A DNA stretch of 38,115 nt, taken from assembly GCA_913046365.1 (NCBI GenBank), contig CAJWRM010000024.1:1-38115 (forward strand), given 5' to 3'. Numbering within the stretch: the stretch's first letter is position 1; every line of letters starts with the position of its first letter. This document shows, piece by piece, positions 26,201 to 34,638 of this stretch. Under the pieces are notes generated by a model. It was given only the letters and a program-made list of their open reading frames with translations. It had not been told where the DNA came from and did not search any database. Position numbers and translations under genes: made by a program. Origin of the DNA: an uncultured Flavobacteriales bacterium. Lineage in GTDB: Bacteria > Bacteroidota > Bacteroidia > Flavobacteriales_D > Crocinitomicaceae.

Positions 26201-26570
26201 AAGTGACGATCCAGCAGTTTTTTTGTGTACTAAGTTTTTTTAGGGCCTCCGTTCTTGCAACGACGCTTGCATTATCCGTGTCTTCAATCTGATATGGAGT
26301 TTTATAAGAAGCAGGATAGAAGACCAAACGTTTGTCATTCGGGTAAAGACCCTGTAAATCATTTAGAAAGTAAGCGGCATCCTCTTTATTGTCAAGAATG
26401 AATACATGTTGCCCTGGACATTGGTTGGCACAGGCAGCTGAAAAAACAGATTGAGCAGAACCAACCAATCCCGACCAGTGGATTTTGGTCTCAAGCTTCT
26501 CAATGATTTTAAGGGTTTCTAATACCTTTGGATGTTCCTGAGAACTGTTATTAAAGCTCTTAAGGTTCAT
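23205..26570 (-). CDS. mfd: Transcription-repair coupling factor
   Basis: Mfd removes RNA polymerase stalled at DNA lesions and recruits UvrA for nucleotide excision repair. The 1121-residue length is normal. The N-terminal UvrB-like part (about 1-330) includes YEPGQYSIRGGIVDVF. The CarD-like RNA-polymerase-interacting domain lies about 430-490 (GDYVTHIDHGVGQFSGLE). The translocase module has Walker A GDVGFGKT (583-590), DEEQ (684-687), LTATPIPRTLQF (709-720) and an RGRVGRSNKKGFCYL motif near residue 860. The TRCF C-terminal domain closes the protein. fbp lies immediately upstream with one base between the genes. The 3' end overlaps the facing lipoprotein gene by 14 bases, so neither can have an intergenic terminator. 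Confidence 0.97.
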   Translation of the reverse strand: MNLKSFNNSSQEHPKVLETLKIIEKLETKIHWSGLVGSAQSVFSAACANQCPGQHVFILDNKEDAAYFLNDLQGLYPNDKRLVFYPASYKTPYQIEDTDNASVVARTEALKKLSTQKNCWIVTYPEALFEKVLSVKKLKSNTMKIELDKTYSIEFINELLLEYNFEQVNYVYEPGQYSIRGGIVDVFSFASDTPYRIEFFGNEVESIRTFDAASQLSISSHSFFSIVPNIQGEMLVKGMDSFFKYLKGDKVLWVDSVERTLARIQLEFAKAQHIYDELENKERLSKPEQLFLNEKECNGVFELTTLIEFNNNPYFKGSKKVEFSLSPQPSFNKNFDLLKEDLLEHQKKKFTNFLFSNQPKQIERLYQIFEDIGTSVEFMPMNSALHEGFICKESKIVCYTDHQIFERYHRFRLKEGFRQAKQALTLKELYNLQKGDYVTHIDHGVGQFSGLETIDVNGKPQETIRLIYKEGDVLYIGIHSLHRISKFTGKDGSVPKMNKLGTQTWNTLKNKTKKKIKELAFDLIQLYAKRRSQPGYAFAPDTYLQNELEASFMYEDTPDQFKATQDVKKDMESKTPMDRLICGDVGFGKTEVAIRAAFKAVADSKQVAILVPTTILSLQHFRSFKERLKEFPCNIDYVNRFKSAKQTTETIQKLKKGQIDILIGTHAIVSSRIQFKDLGLMIIDEEQKFGVSVKDKLKTLRTTVDTLTLTATPIPRTLQFSLMGARDLSIINTPPPNRQPVLTEIITFNEEMLRDTISYEVSRGGQVFFVNNRIANIKEIAGMIQRLCPGVKVGIGHGQMDGKVLEKNMMDFIEGKYDVLIATTIIESGIDISNANTIIINDAQNFGLSDLHQLRGRVGRSNKKGFCYLIAPKTTVLTSEARKRLEALVQFSDLGSGFNIAMKDLDIRGAGNMLGGEQSGFISEIGFEMYQKILNEAMKELREKEFKDLFSERNSDQLTTYATECVFETDYEVRIPDNYVNDVAERLSLYQELDNIENIEALNGFEERMIDRFGPIPDPVKELFFSFELRWMAKKIGLERLVIKSEKMVCSFISDANSPFYESALFTEILKEITNQGKGYRLLQKQDRLRLIIEPIADIREAYQKLEILYKDKDIAGPTDK

Positions 26571-26571
26571 G

Positions 26572-27558
26572 TTAAATCAAAAAACTCATTGCTTTTTCAA
26601 CCATGTTTTTTGAGCCAATAAAAAGCGGAGCTCGCTCGTGAAGTTCTTTAGGCTCAATTTCTAAGATGCGTTTTCTACCAGTCGTTGCTAATCCTCCTGC
26701 CTGCTCTGCAATAAATGCAAGCGGATTACATTCGTATAACAATCTAAGCCTTCCTTTTGGAGCTGCCGGGACATTGGGGTAAATATAAATCCCTCCCTTA
26801 ATTAGGCTTCTATGAAAATCTGCAACTAAGGAGCCAATATAACGACCTGAATATGGACCTTTAAAGTCGTTTTCTTTACTCTGACAAAATGCGATGTATT
26901 CTGCTACACCAGATTCACATTCTTTTATATTTCCTTCGTTCATTGAATATAGCCTACTTGACTCAGGCATTCTCATATTACTGTGTGAAAGAATAAATTC
27001 TCCACTTGAAGGATCTAATGTAAAGCCTTGAACACCGTCACCCCAGCTTAATACGAGCATCGTAGATGTTCCATATAAAACATATCCTGCTACCGTCTGT
27101 TTTTTCCCTGCTTGAAGCATGTCTTCAAGCGTTGCAGCTTGACCGTATTTTGATGTCCTTGTATAAATTGAGAAGATAGTTCCAACAGATACATTAACGT
27201 CTATATTGCTTGATCCATCCAGTGGATCAAATAAAACGATGTATGACGAAGAATTTGTTTTTTCGGTATTGAACGCAAGGTGCTCTTCATTTTCTTCAGA
27301 TCCTATCCCAGCAACAGATCCGCAATTCTCGAAGGCATTAATAAATGCACTATCTGCTATGACGTCCAGTTTTTGTTGCTCTTCTCCTTGAACATTTTGT
27401 CCACCTTGAGCACCTAAAACCCCGTCTAATAGTGCTGCCTTTTGAAGATCATGGCTTACTTTTACAGATGCACTTGTTATCGATTCAAGTACAGGCCAAA
27501 GTGCTTTGTCAAGACCTTTTATCGATTGCGCTTTCGCAAAATAATCATGAAAGGTCAT
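26572..27558 (-). CDS. fbp: Class I fructose-1,6-bisphosphatase
   Basis: This enzyme hydrolyses fructose-1,6-bisphosphate to fructose-6-phosphate, the controlling step of gluconeogenesis. The 328-residue length is standard for class I. The metal-binding motifs are GSEENEE (residues 86-92) and FDPLDGSSNID (110-120). The substrate-binding region includes YSGRYIGSLVADFHRSL and the later CNPLAFIAEQAGG block. It is followed after one base by mfd and preceded by the universal stress protein gene 54 bases upstream on the same strand, so the three may form one transcription unit. No promoter box stands out in that 54-base gap. Confidence 0.97.
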   Translation of the reverse strand: MTFHDYFAKAQSIKGLDKALWPVLESITSASVKVSHDLQKAALLDGVLGAQGGQNVQGEEQQKLDVIADSAFINAFENCGSVAGIGSEENEEHLAFNTEKTNSSSYIVLFDPLDGSSNIDVNVSVGTIFSIYTRTSKYGQAATLEDMLQAGKKQTVAGYVLYGTSTMLVLSWGDGVQGFTLDPSSGEFILSHSNMRMPESSRLYSMNEGNIKECESGVAEYIAFCQSKENDFKGPYSGRYIGSLVADFHRSLIKGGIYIYPNVPAAPKGRLRLLYECNPLAFIAEQAGGLATTGRKRILEIEPKELHERAPLFIGSKNMVEKAMSFLI

Positions 27559-27612
27559 GTTGTAGTGTATTATGTTTTTTGAATGATGACTTTAATGAAT
27601 CTTAAAGGCGTT

Positions 27613-28437
27613 CTAGCTGAACATAATGCTTTGTCCATACCCCTCCTTGTAAACTGGATTTACTATTAGTGCAGGAATTAAAGCATCATTTGTAATGATA
27701 TGTTGCTCATAATTTGAGGTAATCGCATTCAAAAAGTTGCTTTTATTGAGATTCATTATCGCAATTAAATCTGCATCTACTGAAACAGCATATTTCACGA
27801 CCTCCTTATCGAATCCAGATCTAGAAATTAATGTATGTTTCATATCGACTTCTCTATCTTTAAAGAATCTTTTGGCAAATACAATATTAGATTTAACCTG
27901 ATGCTTCAAGAAATCATCTGTTTCATCTGGAATCACAACATGAACCTGTGAGCCAAAATATTTAGCGAGACGCGAAACGATTGTCAGCTTTTGTTTTGTT
28001 TCTTTATTCAAATCCATCGGAACAACTATAGAATCGTAGCCCGTTGGTTTAACAAGCTTTTCTTGAACAATAATAAAAGGGACAGAAGAATTTGTTACAA
28101 CCTTTAAAGCGTGACTTCCTGTTACATGCTGCCATCCATGCGCACCATGTGTTCCCATAAAAATCAGCTTCGCTTCATGTTCAGCAGCAAAATCACCAAT
28201 ATCCTCAAAAATACTTCCAATTCTAACGTTTGGAATAAGCTCAACTTCGTGAGATTTAAATTTTTCGACAATCTCTTCTAATTTGATATTTGCTTCGTGA
28301 ATTTGGTTTTGTTTTGCCACTACATGAAGTAATTGAACTTCTGCATCTAAAGGTTTTGCAGTTGCAATTGCATGTTCAAGAGCAATATCTCCTACTTTTG
28401 TAAAGTCATGCGGTACAATAAATGTTTTTTTACTCAT
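27613..28437 (-). CDS. Tandem universal stress protein
   Basis: A 274-residue cytoplasmic protein with two universal stress protein domains. The first spans about residues 1-135 and retains the ATP-binding type signature (FMGTHGAHG, then TGSHALKVV, ending SVPFIIVQE). The second, about 145-265, is more diverged and its glycine motif is degraded (LIAIMNLNKSN), so only the first domain is likely to bind nucleotide. Two-domain Usp proteins are common in Bacteroidota and are induced under starvation or stress; no specific partner can be named. It is divergent from the GH3-family gene with 96 bases between, and lies upstream of fbp and mfd on the same strand. Confidence 0.9.
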   Translation of the reverse strand: MSKKTFIVPHDFTKVGDIALEHAIATAKPLDAEVQLLHVVAKQNQIHEANIKLEEIVEKFKSHEVELIPNVRIGSIFEDIGDFAAEHEAKLIFMGTHGAHGWQHVTGSHALKVVTNSSVPFIIVQEKLVKPTGYDSIVVPMDLNKETKQKLTIVSRLAKYFGSQVHVVIPDETDDFLKHQVKSNIVFAKRFFKDREVDMKHTLISRSGFDKEVVKYAVSVDADLIAIMNLNKSNFLNAITSNYEQHIITNDALIPALIVNPVYKEGYGQSIMFS

Positions 28438-28497
28438 GGCCAGATTTTGGTGTAAAGTTAAGATAAAGTAATGAAAAATATGTCGTTTTTGTATCTT

Positions 28498-28505
28498 TAT
28501 TTTTG
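28498..28505 (+). promoter_or_regulatory. Bacteroidota -7 promoter element (TATTTTTG) for GH3-family gene
   Basis: Exact TAnnTTTG match ending 28 nt before the ATG at 28534. Just upstream, TTGTATCTTTATTT also occurs before the aminotransferase gene (from about 36977), so this region may hold overlapping start signals. Confidence 0.4.
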
Positions 28506-28533
28506 ATTACTAACCCTTTAAGATACTTAGTTT

Positions 28534-30051
28534 ATGCCTTTAATAGGTAGGTTTCTAAAGCAGACAACAGCCCTAAGTTATCGCAAGAACGCGAAGAAAA
28601 CCCAAGGTTACAAAGAGCAAGTTAAAGTACTTCAGTATCTCTTGTCTAAATCAAAGACGACTAAGTTCGGTCTGGCCCATAATTTCAGTGCTATTTTGAG
28701 CAACGAATTGGTGCGGGCGTATCAGCAGGAAGTTCCAATTATGGATTACGATTCCTTTTATAATAAATGGTTAAAGTATTCTATTTTAGGTGAAAAGGAC
28801 AATACCTGGAGAGGTAGGATTAAATATTATGCCTTATCATCTGGAACTACTGGCTCTCCCAGTAAAAGGATTCCTGTTACCTCGGAGATGATTCGTTCCT
28901 TTCAAAAATCAAGTGTAAGACAATTGAGTATCCTACATAGCTTAGATCTTCCGCAATCCTTTTATAGCACGACGGTATTGACAGTAGGTGGGTCGACTAA
29001 GTTGACTTATAAGGAAACTCATGTCGAAGGAGACTTGAGTGGAATATTGAAAAAACATACTTCTTTTATCGCTACTCCATTTACGAAACCTGGTGCACGT
29101 ATAAGTGGCGTGAAGGATTGGAATAAAAAGCTTGATTTGATGGTTGAAAAAGCGCCTAAATGGGATGTTGGCATCATTGCAGGAATTCCAAGCTGGTGCA
29201 TCATGTTAATAGAACGAATCATTGAACGACACAAATTAGATTCAATTCATGACATATGGCCCAACTTATATGTATATGTTCATGGCGGCGTTTTCATGGA
29301 TCCGTACGTAAAAAGATTAAATCAATTGGTGAATCGTGAAATTGATTTATTGGATACCTATTTGGCAAGTGAAGGCTATTTTGCTTACCAAGAGGACCCT
29401 ACTAGAAAAGGCATGAAGCTTTTATTGAACAATGGTATTTTCTTCGAGTTTGTTCCTTTTACAGCCGATAATTTTGATGAGCAAGGCACAATTAAAAAAT
29501 CGGCAGTATCTTACACAATTGAACAAGTGCAAGAAGGAGTAGATTATGCATTAGTTATTTCGACCAATGCTGGTCTGTGGAGATATTTGATAGGAGATTT
29601 AGTTCGGTTCACAAATATAGAAGAAAATGAATTGGTTATTTCTGGTAGAATTCGCCAATTCCTTAGTCTTTGTGGAGAACATTTGTCTTTGGAAAATATT
29701 AACGATGCTTTATTAAAGACTAGCTCATTTTTTAATGTCGACTTTTCGGAGTATACCATTTATGCAGATATTGATAAGCATTGCCATTGCTGGTATTTGG
29801 GTACAAATGAAAATGTTGATGACCCAAATGCACTAATGACATTTTTGGATGATGCGCTTAGAAGTGCAAATGATGACTATAACTCTGCGAGGAAATATAG
29901 TTTGAAAACACCTGAAATAAAGATTGTTTCGCCCGCTGTTTTTTACAGCTATATGGCTAAAGTAAAAAAGTTAGGTTCCCAAAATAAAATGCCTAGGGTA
30001 TTGAATCTAAAGCAATCTAAAACCTGGCTTGATTTTATTAACGCATTTTAG
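28534..30051 (+). CDS. GH3 family adenylating enzyme (acyl-acid amide synthetase-like)
   Basis: A 505-residue member of the GH3 family, named after plant enzymes that adenylate small carboxylic acids and conjugate them to amino acids. The ATP-binding P-loop is LSSGTTGSPSKRIPVT (residues 101-116). Later motifs typical of the family are the YLASEGYFAYQ segment (about 277-287), VISTNAGLWRYLIGDLVRF (about 343-361) and ISGRIRQFLSLCGEHLS with the hinge (about 369-385). A C-terminal lid domain follows. Bacterial members are widespread in Bacteroidota but their substrate is unknown to me. It stands alone on the plus strand, divergent from the stress-protein operon. Its last 14 bases overlap the convergent PorP/SprF gene. 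Confidence 0.9.
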   Translation: MPLIGRFLKQTTALSYRKNAKKTQGYKEQVKVLQYLLSKSKTTKFGLAHNFSAILSNELVRAYQQEVPIMDYDSFYNKWLKYSILGEKDNTWRGRIKYYALSSGTTGSPSKRIPVTSEMIRSFQKSSVRQLSILHSLDLPQSFYSTTVLTVGGSTKLTYKETHVEGDLSGILKKHTSFIATPFTKPGARISGVKDWNKKLDLMVEKAPKWDVGIIAGIPSWCIMLIERIIERHKLDSIHDIWPNLYVYVHGGVFMDPYVKRLNQLVNREIDLLDTYLASEGYFAYQEDPTRKGMKLLLNNGIFFEFVPFTADNFDEQGTIKKSAVSYTIEQVQEGVDYALVISTNAGLWRYLIGDLVRFTNIEENELVISGRIRQFLSLCGEHLSLENINDALLKTSSFFNVDFSEYTIYADIDKHCHCWYLGTNENVDDPNALMTFLDDALRSANDDYNSARKYSLKTPEIKIVSPAVFYSYMAKVKKLGSQNKMPRVLNLKQSKTWLDFINAF

Positions 30052-31060
30052 AGCTTGAGAAAATCGATTTTTTACCAAAATTGAATTTTAGACTAACTTC
30101 AACAGATTGTCGGTACATTGAAGCTATTTTACCTAGCTCATAATCATAGGAAACCCCAATTGTACATCCTCCTAGATCAAGAAAAAAAGAAGGAATGATA
30201 GATCCTGTACTTCTGAAATAAGAACCTATTACGAAATATTGGTCGCTGACAAAGGAAGTCACACGTGATGCTGATTTCATTTTAAGTCGGTAAAATAACC
30301 CTCCTATTGTTTCAAAGTATTTAGCCTGTATAAATTGAGCTGCGCTAAATTCTAGGTTAGTCTCAGGAGATAATCCATATCTCAGATTGGCATGAATACA
30401 CATTTTGATGGGTAGTTTGTCATCGACAAGAGAATTATATCTCAAGGTGGGTCGATTTAAATGCTGCATGGAAAAACCACCTTGGAAGCTTAAGTCGCTT
30501 GCTGCAAGTGTGTTTTCATTGTCTTTATTATAGCTATATGCAACACCTAAACCAGCATCGAGATGTGAAAACGAATTTACGCCGTTCACTTCATTGGGAT
30601 CAATATTGGGATCGAATTGTGTGCCGTCCCATTGATTATAAAAGGTTAGCCTAGAAAAATCCGCTGATCGACTAGAATATCCCACCTGAATACCAGCTGA
30701 TATTGAATGCGCCTTGGAAAGAGGCAAAACACCGCTTGCCGTTACTCCTCCAGTTTTTATACTGAATTTTGAATCACCTCCAATATCATTTATGAAGTAA
30801 ACGCCTAAACCGGAATATGCACTTGTTCTTCGGGCTTCTTTACCTATCGAAAATTCCATCATACCCATACTGGTCATAAATTGTGTCCCTGCACCAAGCC
30901 ATTGGTTTCTGTGCTGAAGTGAGATTCGTTCGAATCCAGAAAAAGTAGATGTGGTAGCAGGATTAATCATTGCCATCGATTGATCAATCTGAGAGTAGTG
31001 AAAGTCCTGAGAAAAACTACAAATGGGAAGTAAGATAAACGCAAATATTAATATTCTCAT
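30038..31060 (-). CDS. PorP/SprF family type IX secretion system membrane protein
   Basis: A 340-residue outer-membrane beta-barrel of the PorP/SprF family. The signal peptide (MRILIFAFILLPICSFSQ) is followed by the family start DFHYSQIDQSMAMINPATT and the HRNQWLG motif (about residues 50-56), then barrel strands to the end. In Flavobacterium, SprF is encoded next to SprB and is needed for its secretion and attachment through T9SS. Here the gene follows a type-B CTD protein after a single base, so it is probably the dedicated partner of that CotH protein. It overlaps the GH3-family gene by 14 bases at the 3' end. Confidence 0.92.
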   Translation of the reverse strand: MRILIFAFILLPICSFSQDFHYSQIDQSMAMINPATTSTFSGFERISLQHRNQWLGAGTQFMTSMGMMEFSIGKEARRTSAYSGLGVYFINDIGGDSKFSIKTGGVTASGVLPLSKAHSISAGIQVGYSSRSADFSRLTFYNQWDGTQFDPNIDPNEVNGVNSFSHLDAGLGVAYSYNKDNENTLAASDLSFQGGFSMQHLNRPTLRYNSLVDDKLPIKMCIHANLRYGLSPETNLEFSAAQFIQAKYFETIGGLFYRLKMKSASRVTSFVSDQYFVIGSYFRSTGSIIPSFFLDLGGCTIGVSYDYELGKIASMYRQSVEVSLKFNFGKKSIFSSSKMR

Positions 31061-31061
31061 T

Positions 31062-34000
31062 TTATCGAATTAGTGTTATGTTACCTGAAAGGGTTTCGGA
31101 AGAGCCATCATCGTATTGAACCTTCATTATGTATGGGTACACACCAGAATTGCAATCCACTCCTTTATATTTTCCATCCCATTCAAATCCGTTGGCATCA
31201 GATTCAAACATTATTTTACCCCATCTATTGAAGATTTGGAATTGAAATGAATCTACGTTTTGTCCTATAATGATTTGGAAGACATTGTTTTCTTCAGGTC
31301 CAATTCCATTTGGAGAGAAACCATTCGGAATGTGAATACCTTCTGCACAATCTGGATTGTTATTTTCAGGGTCACATGGGTCCAGAGGGTCTGTTCCGTT
31401 ATTGAACTCTGCACCATCAGTTAATCCATCACCGTCTGTATCGGGATTGTTGACATCAGTTCCGGTAACTTCTTCCTGCGCGTCTGTAAGCCCATCACCA
31501 TCAGTATCAATATTACAAAGCGGAAGTGAGTCATCTGGGTCACATGGGTCTAAAGGATCTGAGCCACTCGTTGCTTCCTCTCCATCACCAAATCCATCAT
31601 CATCTGTATCCGGATTTGTTGGATCCGTTCCAATAGTAATTTCTTCATCGTTAGTTAAGCCATCATTGTCTTGGTCGCAGTTGCCTGCCGACAAGTTAGG
31701 AATACATGGATCAGTATTGGCAGGGTCTTCTTCATCATTCACACCATCGCCATCTTGATCATTTGTACTTGCCTCTAATGCGTCAATGATTCCATCTCCA
31801 TCCGTATCAGTTGGATTTGAAGGATCCCCAACTTCAATAAAGTCATTTTCACCATCGCCATCTGTGTCAGGATTCTCAGGGTCTGTTCCAATTTCTCCTT
31901 CAATGATATCTGTCAAACCATCTCCATCAGTATCTAGATTTGGGTTATCAATAATGAAAAATGCAACAATATCTTCAGGTGCATTTATAACAATACTATT
32001 TGTATCTTCAGTAATTGCAGAACCCAATGGACCTGTTGTATATTCCCAGTGGTCAAAGATATATCCGGGTGCAGCTTTGGCTTTTAAATAGGTTTCAATA
32101 CCGCCGAAATATTCTGTTGTCCAAGGATAGCTAGGTGCCCAAACTGAATTTACCTTGATTTCTCCACTTTCGGCTGGAGATACATCAAAGGTTGTTGCAT
32201 GCGGGCCATTCAAATCATAGCAGTCAATAAGACCAGCTTCAAGGGCCTCACATCTTTGGATAATAAAATCTCGAAGATCTTCAACATTATTTTGCCATCC
32301 CGCTACTGAACCTCCCCACCTAGCACATTGGCCTGTCATTTCAGGTGTGATTTTCAGCACCATACTGTCTAACAAATAAAGCATAGAGTCACATGAAAAA
32401 TAAGTATTTACAAGATCAATGTACCTTGTAACATAGTATTGCTCTACAATCGGATTTTCAGCAATTAATTTCTCTAGAATATCTGTGTGGCCTTGGCCTC
32501 CCGGATTCGGCAAGTTTTCTGCATTACAAGGGTTAGCATTTGCAGAAACATCAGGAATACCAGTATAATTCACATAATGCCCAAAGGTAGCATCCATATC
32601 CCATAATACGTAGCGCCATTTTTTCTTGTCTCCCTCGGGGTCTAAACCGTGCCACCAAGCCGTATTCCAGTTCAGCCAGTCCATGTTTACTACATATGAA
32701 TTAAACATAAAGTAATCACACAAGGATTTCCAATTTAGCTTACTGTCCACGTAGTCAAAATCTGCACCTGCAGACATGTTATTGTTTTCAATAAAATTCC
32801 TCAAATTATCCCAGTTAGGTTGTGCATCTGGTGCGCCGTAATCTTGCCATGTCCCACCCCAAGTTTTTAGGTACTCTATGTTGTATTTATCTTGGTCATA
32901 ATAATGATCAGTGTAGTCGCTATCATCCGCTTTTTCTCGAATTTCATAGACACCCCAATACTCGCCATTGACATATAGTAAGCAGGATCTTGATGTCCGC
33001 TCATCTAATCGCATACCCGCCCAAATAGATAGTGTGTGAATAAAAGCATCTCTAATATGAGCGCCACCATTTTCGAAAGGGTAATTATCGCTTGCCGCAG
33101 GTTTAAGTATCAAACGTTGAAAGTCATTTCTGTCTTTTTCTGGAAAAATTTGATGATCAAGATCTCCATTATAACCGTATTGGTCGCGCATAATAAAGTC
33201 AAAACCTCTCTGAGGATATGCCCATGAGTCATTACCATGCTCATTGAAATCTCCTTCACCTTCATCAATGAATGTTCCATCTTCTTCGAAAAGCTCCAAC
33301 GAACCAACAGGTTCAAATTGGTCCCCATCCAAAAGCTCATAAACACCCTCACTGGAAATAGAAACAATAGGTAAGTTGTGAGATTCATTTATAAAGTAGG
33401 TATTGCTTTCGTTGAATGACGGTAACTCAGCACTAAATGCAGCTGCACGTAATACAGATGTTGAATTAATGTTAACGGGTCCTGTGTACAATGTTGAACC
33501 AGCATTAGGGTCTGATCCGTCCGTGGAATATCTAATTTCTGCACCTGCATCAGGGCATGTTATGGATACGTTTATTGCTCCCGGATAAAATCCAGCTTGA
33601 GTATCAAAAACTGGCTTTTGCGTATAAAAGTTTTGGGCTCCGGTATTTTGACCGTTTGGGGTCGGACTTGTAAACAGTTTAAAGTCAGGGGCTCCGTCTG
33701 TTTCTCTTCCAACAGAATGGTTTGCTTTTGTTGGGTGAACAATTTTAAAAGAATCTACAACATTTCCGAATGTATTTGAAAGAATCACCCAGTCTCCTTC
33801 AGTTTGTGAAAGCTTAAAATTGGTGTGTAATTCACCTCCTTGATCAATATCCCGGCCTGTACAAAATATAAGTTTATGGTCGTTTGCATTGATATTGCTT
33901 GCAGGAAAGGTCCATTTCAGCGGATTACCTGACCGATCGGAGAGATACCATCCTGTTAAATCTACACTAGCTCCTGTAGTATTGTATAATTCAATCCAGT

Positions 34001-34124
34001 CCTCTTTATCGCCGAAAGCATCATTGATACCATCCACATTCGAAGCGGAGTATTCATTGATGAGAAGCTGACTATTCGCAGCTGAATAAGAAAGAAGTAC
34101 GATTAGAAATAGGGTAAATTTCAT
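31062..34124 (-). CDS. T9SS-exported CotH-kinase surface protein with lamin-tail, TSP3 and type-B CTD
   Basis: A 1020-residue multidomain secreted protein. The signal peptide (1-19) is followed by a lamin-tail domain (about 20-135: [21 protein letters not shown]). A chitobiase/hexosaminidase C-terminal-like domain spans 170-243 ([19 protein letters not shown]). The CotH kinase domain spans about 250-632, with [15 protein letters not shown] (386-400) and the catalytic-type [11 protein letters not shown] (505-515). An InlB-like beta domain lies at about 643-725. Thrombospondin type-3 calcium repeats, DTDGDGLTD type, run from 731 to 926. The type-B T9SS domain (about 930-1020: [34 protein letters not shown]) ends the protein. 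CotH proteins can phosphorylate secreted proteins; whether this one does is untested. It forms an operon with the PorP/SprF gene. Confidence 0.92.
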   Translation of the reverse strand: MKFTLFLIVLLSYSAANSQLLINEYSASNVDGINDAFGDKEDWIELYNTTGASVDLTGWYLSDRSGNPLKWTFPASNINANDHKLIFCTGRDIDQGGELHTNFKLSQTEGDWVILSNTFGNVVDSFKIVHPTKANHSVGRETDGAPDFKLFTSPTPNGQNTGAQNFYTQKPVFDTQAGFYPGAINVSITCPDAGAEIRYSTDGSDPNAGSTLYTGPVNINSTSVLRAAAFSAELPSFNESNTYFINESHNLPIVSISSEGVYELLDGDQFEPVGSLELFEEDGTFIDEGEGDFNEHGNDSWAYPQRGFDFIMRDQYGYNGDLDHQIFPEKDRNDFQRLILKPAASDNYPFENGGAHIRDAFIHTLSIWAGMRLDERTSRSCLLYVNGEYWGVYEIREKADDSDYTDHYYDQDKYNIEYLKTWGGTWQDYGAPDAQPNWDNLRNFIENNNMSAGADFDYVDSKLNWKSLCDYFMFNSYVVNMDWLNWNTAWWHGLDPEGDKKKWRYVLWDMDATFGHYVNYTGIPDVSANANPCNAENLPNPGGQGHTDILEKLIAENPIVEQYYVTRYIDLVNTYFSCDSMLYLLDSMVLKITPEMTGQCARWGGSVAGWQNNVEDLRDFIIQRCEALEAGLIDCYDLNGPHATTFDVSPAESGEIKVNSVWAPSYPWTTEYFGGIETYLKAKAAPGYIFDHWEYTTGPLGSAITEDTNSIVINAPEDIVAFFIIDNPNLDTDGDGLTDIIEGEIGTDPENPDTDGDGENDFIEVGDPSNPTDTDGDGIIDALEASTNDQDGDGVNDEEDPANTDPCIPNLSAGNCDQDNDGLTNDEEITIGTDPTNPDTDDDGFGDGEEATSGSDPLDPCDPDDSLPLCNIDTDGDGLTDAQEEVTGTDVNNPDTDGDGLTDGAEFNNGTDPLDPCDPENNNPDCAEGIHIPNGFSPNGIGPEENNVFQIIIGQNVDSFQFQIFNRWGKIMFESDANGFEWDGKYKGVDCNSGVYPYIMKVQYDDGSSETLSGNITLIR
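31347..31934 (-). repeat. Thrombospondin type-3 calcium-binding repeat region with a 56-residue tandem duplication
   Basis: Encodes residues 731-926 of the CotH protein. D-x-D-G-D-G motifs recur throughout. Residues 815-870 and 871-926 are two aligned 56-residue copies, each ending G(S/T)DPLDPCDP followed by a second Cys. Such repeats normally wrap calcium and act as a rigid stalk before the sorting domain. Confidence 0.85.
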
Positions 34125-34177
34125 ATTGTTGCTCGTTTAGTATTAACTCAAGTTTAAAATATTCTTATACAATTATG

Positions 34178-34192
34178 ACGACAGTTTGTCGT
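34178..34192. promoter_or_regulatory. Perfect palindrome, possible operator in divergent promoter region
   Basis: ACGACA-GTT-TGTCGT is a perfect 6-bp inverted repeat with a 3-base spacer. It sits in the 100-bp gap between the divergent CotH gene and the exported-protein gene, 33 bp upstream of the ATG at 34225. A dimeric regulator site is plausible. A short RNA hairpin is the alternative. Confidence 0.3.
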
Positions 34193-34224
34193 TTGAGTTG
34201 TATTATTGTCTAAACTTTTTTCCG

Positions 34225-34638
34225 ATGATTCATAAAATTAAGCTATTTATATTTCTTTTTCTATTGATTTTTACTTTTTCTTTTTGCTCTAAAGTTGAAG
34301 GGCCAGGAGGAACTATAACCATTAAAGGCAAGGTTGTTGAGAGGGACCATGTCGGTGTGAATGTTTTTGAATATCCAGCTGTTGACCAGGATATTTATAT
34401 TATCTACGGAAATCAAAATTCATTTTATGACGATGATGTGAAAACAAGCTATGATGGAAGCTTTGAATTCCGGTACCTGCAAAAAGGGGACTATCAGGTT
34501 TTTGCTTATTCAGATGTAAACCCGGCCGATCAAACGCCTGACGACCCTAGTTCAACAACAGTGGTATTGGAGACCGTAAATGTCAGTGATAACAATGAGA
34601 TTTATGATATGGGGACGATCTACATAGATAAATACTAA
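34225..34638 (+). CDS. Small exported protein, probable lipoprotein with beta-sandwich (carboxypeptidase-regulatory-like) fold
   Basis: I start this at the ATG at 34225 (137 residues) instead of the TTG 39 nt upstream, because the ATG gives a compact leader (MIHKIKLFIFLFLLIF). A cysteine at residue 21 followed by SK resembles a Bacteroidota lipoprotein site, but the preceding residue is Phe, which is poor for signal peptidase II. The mature protein has a short beta pattern, TITIKGKVVERD then SYDGSFEFRYLQKGDYQVFAYSDVN, like the carboxypeptidase-regulatory/transthyretin-type domains found at the start of surface assemblies. No specific function is evident. Its TAA stop overlaps the next ATG by one base (TAATG), so translation is likely coupled to the DUF2490 gene. 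Confidence 0.72.
   Translation: MIHKIKLFIFLFLLIFTFSFCSKVEGPGGTITIKGKVVERDHVGVNVFEYPAVDQDIYIIYGNQNSFYDDDVKTSYDGSFEFRYLQKGDYQVFAYSDVNPADQTPDDPSSTTVVLETVNVSDNNEIYDMGTIYIDKY

Noticed and set aside
31357..32091. Plus-strand open frames rich in Ser and Pro opposite the CotH gene
   Set aside because: They mirror the Asp/Gly-rich thrombospondin type-3 repeat codons on the minus strand and have no start context or domains.
34186..34224. TTG start 39 nt upstream of the small exported protein
   Set aside because: It would begin inside the palindrome and add a non-leader segment before a good signal peptide starting at ATG 34225.
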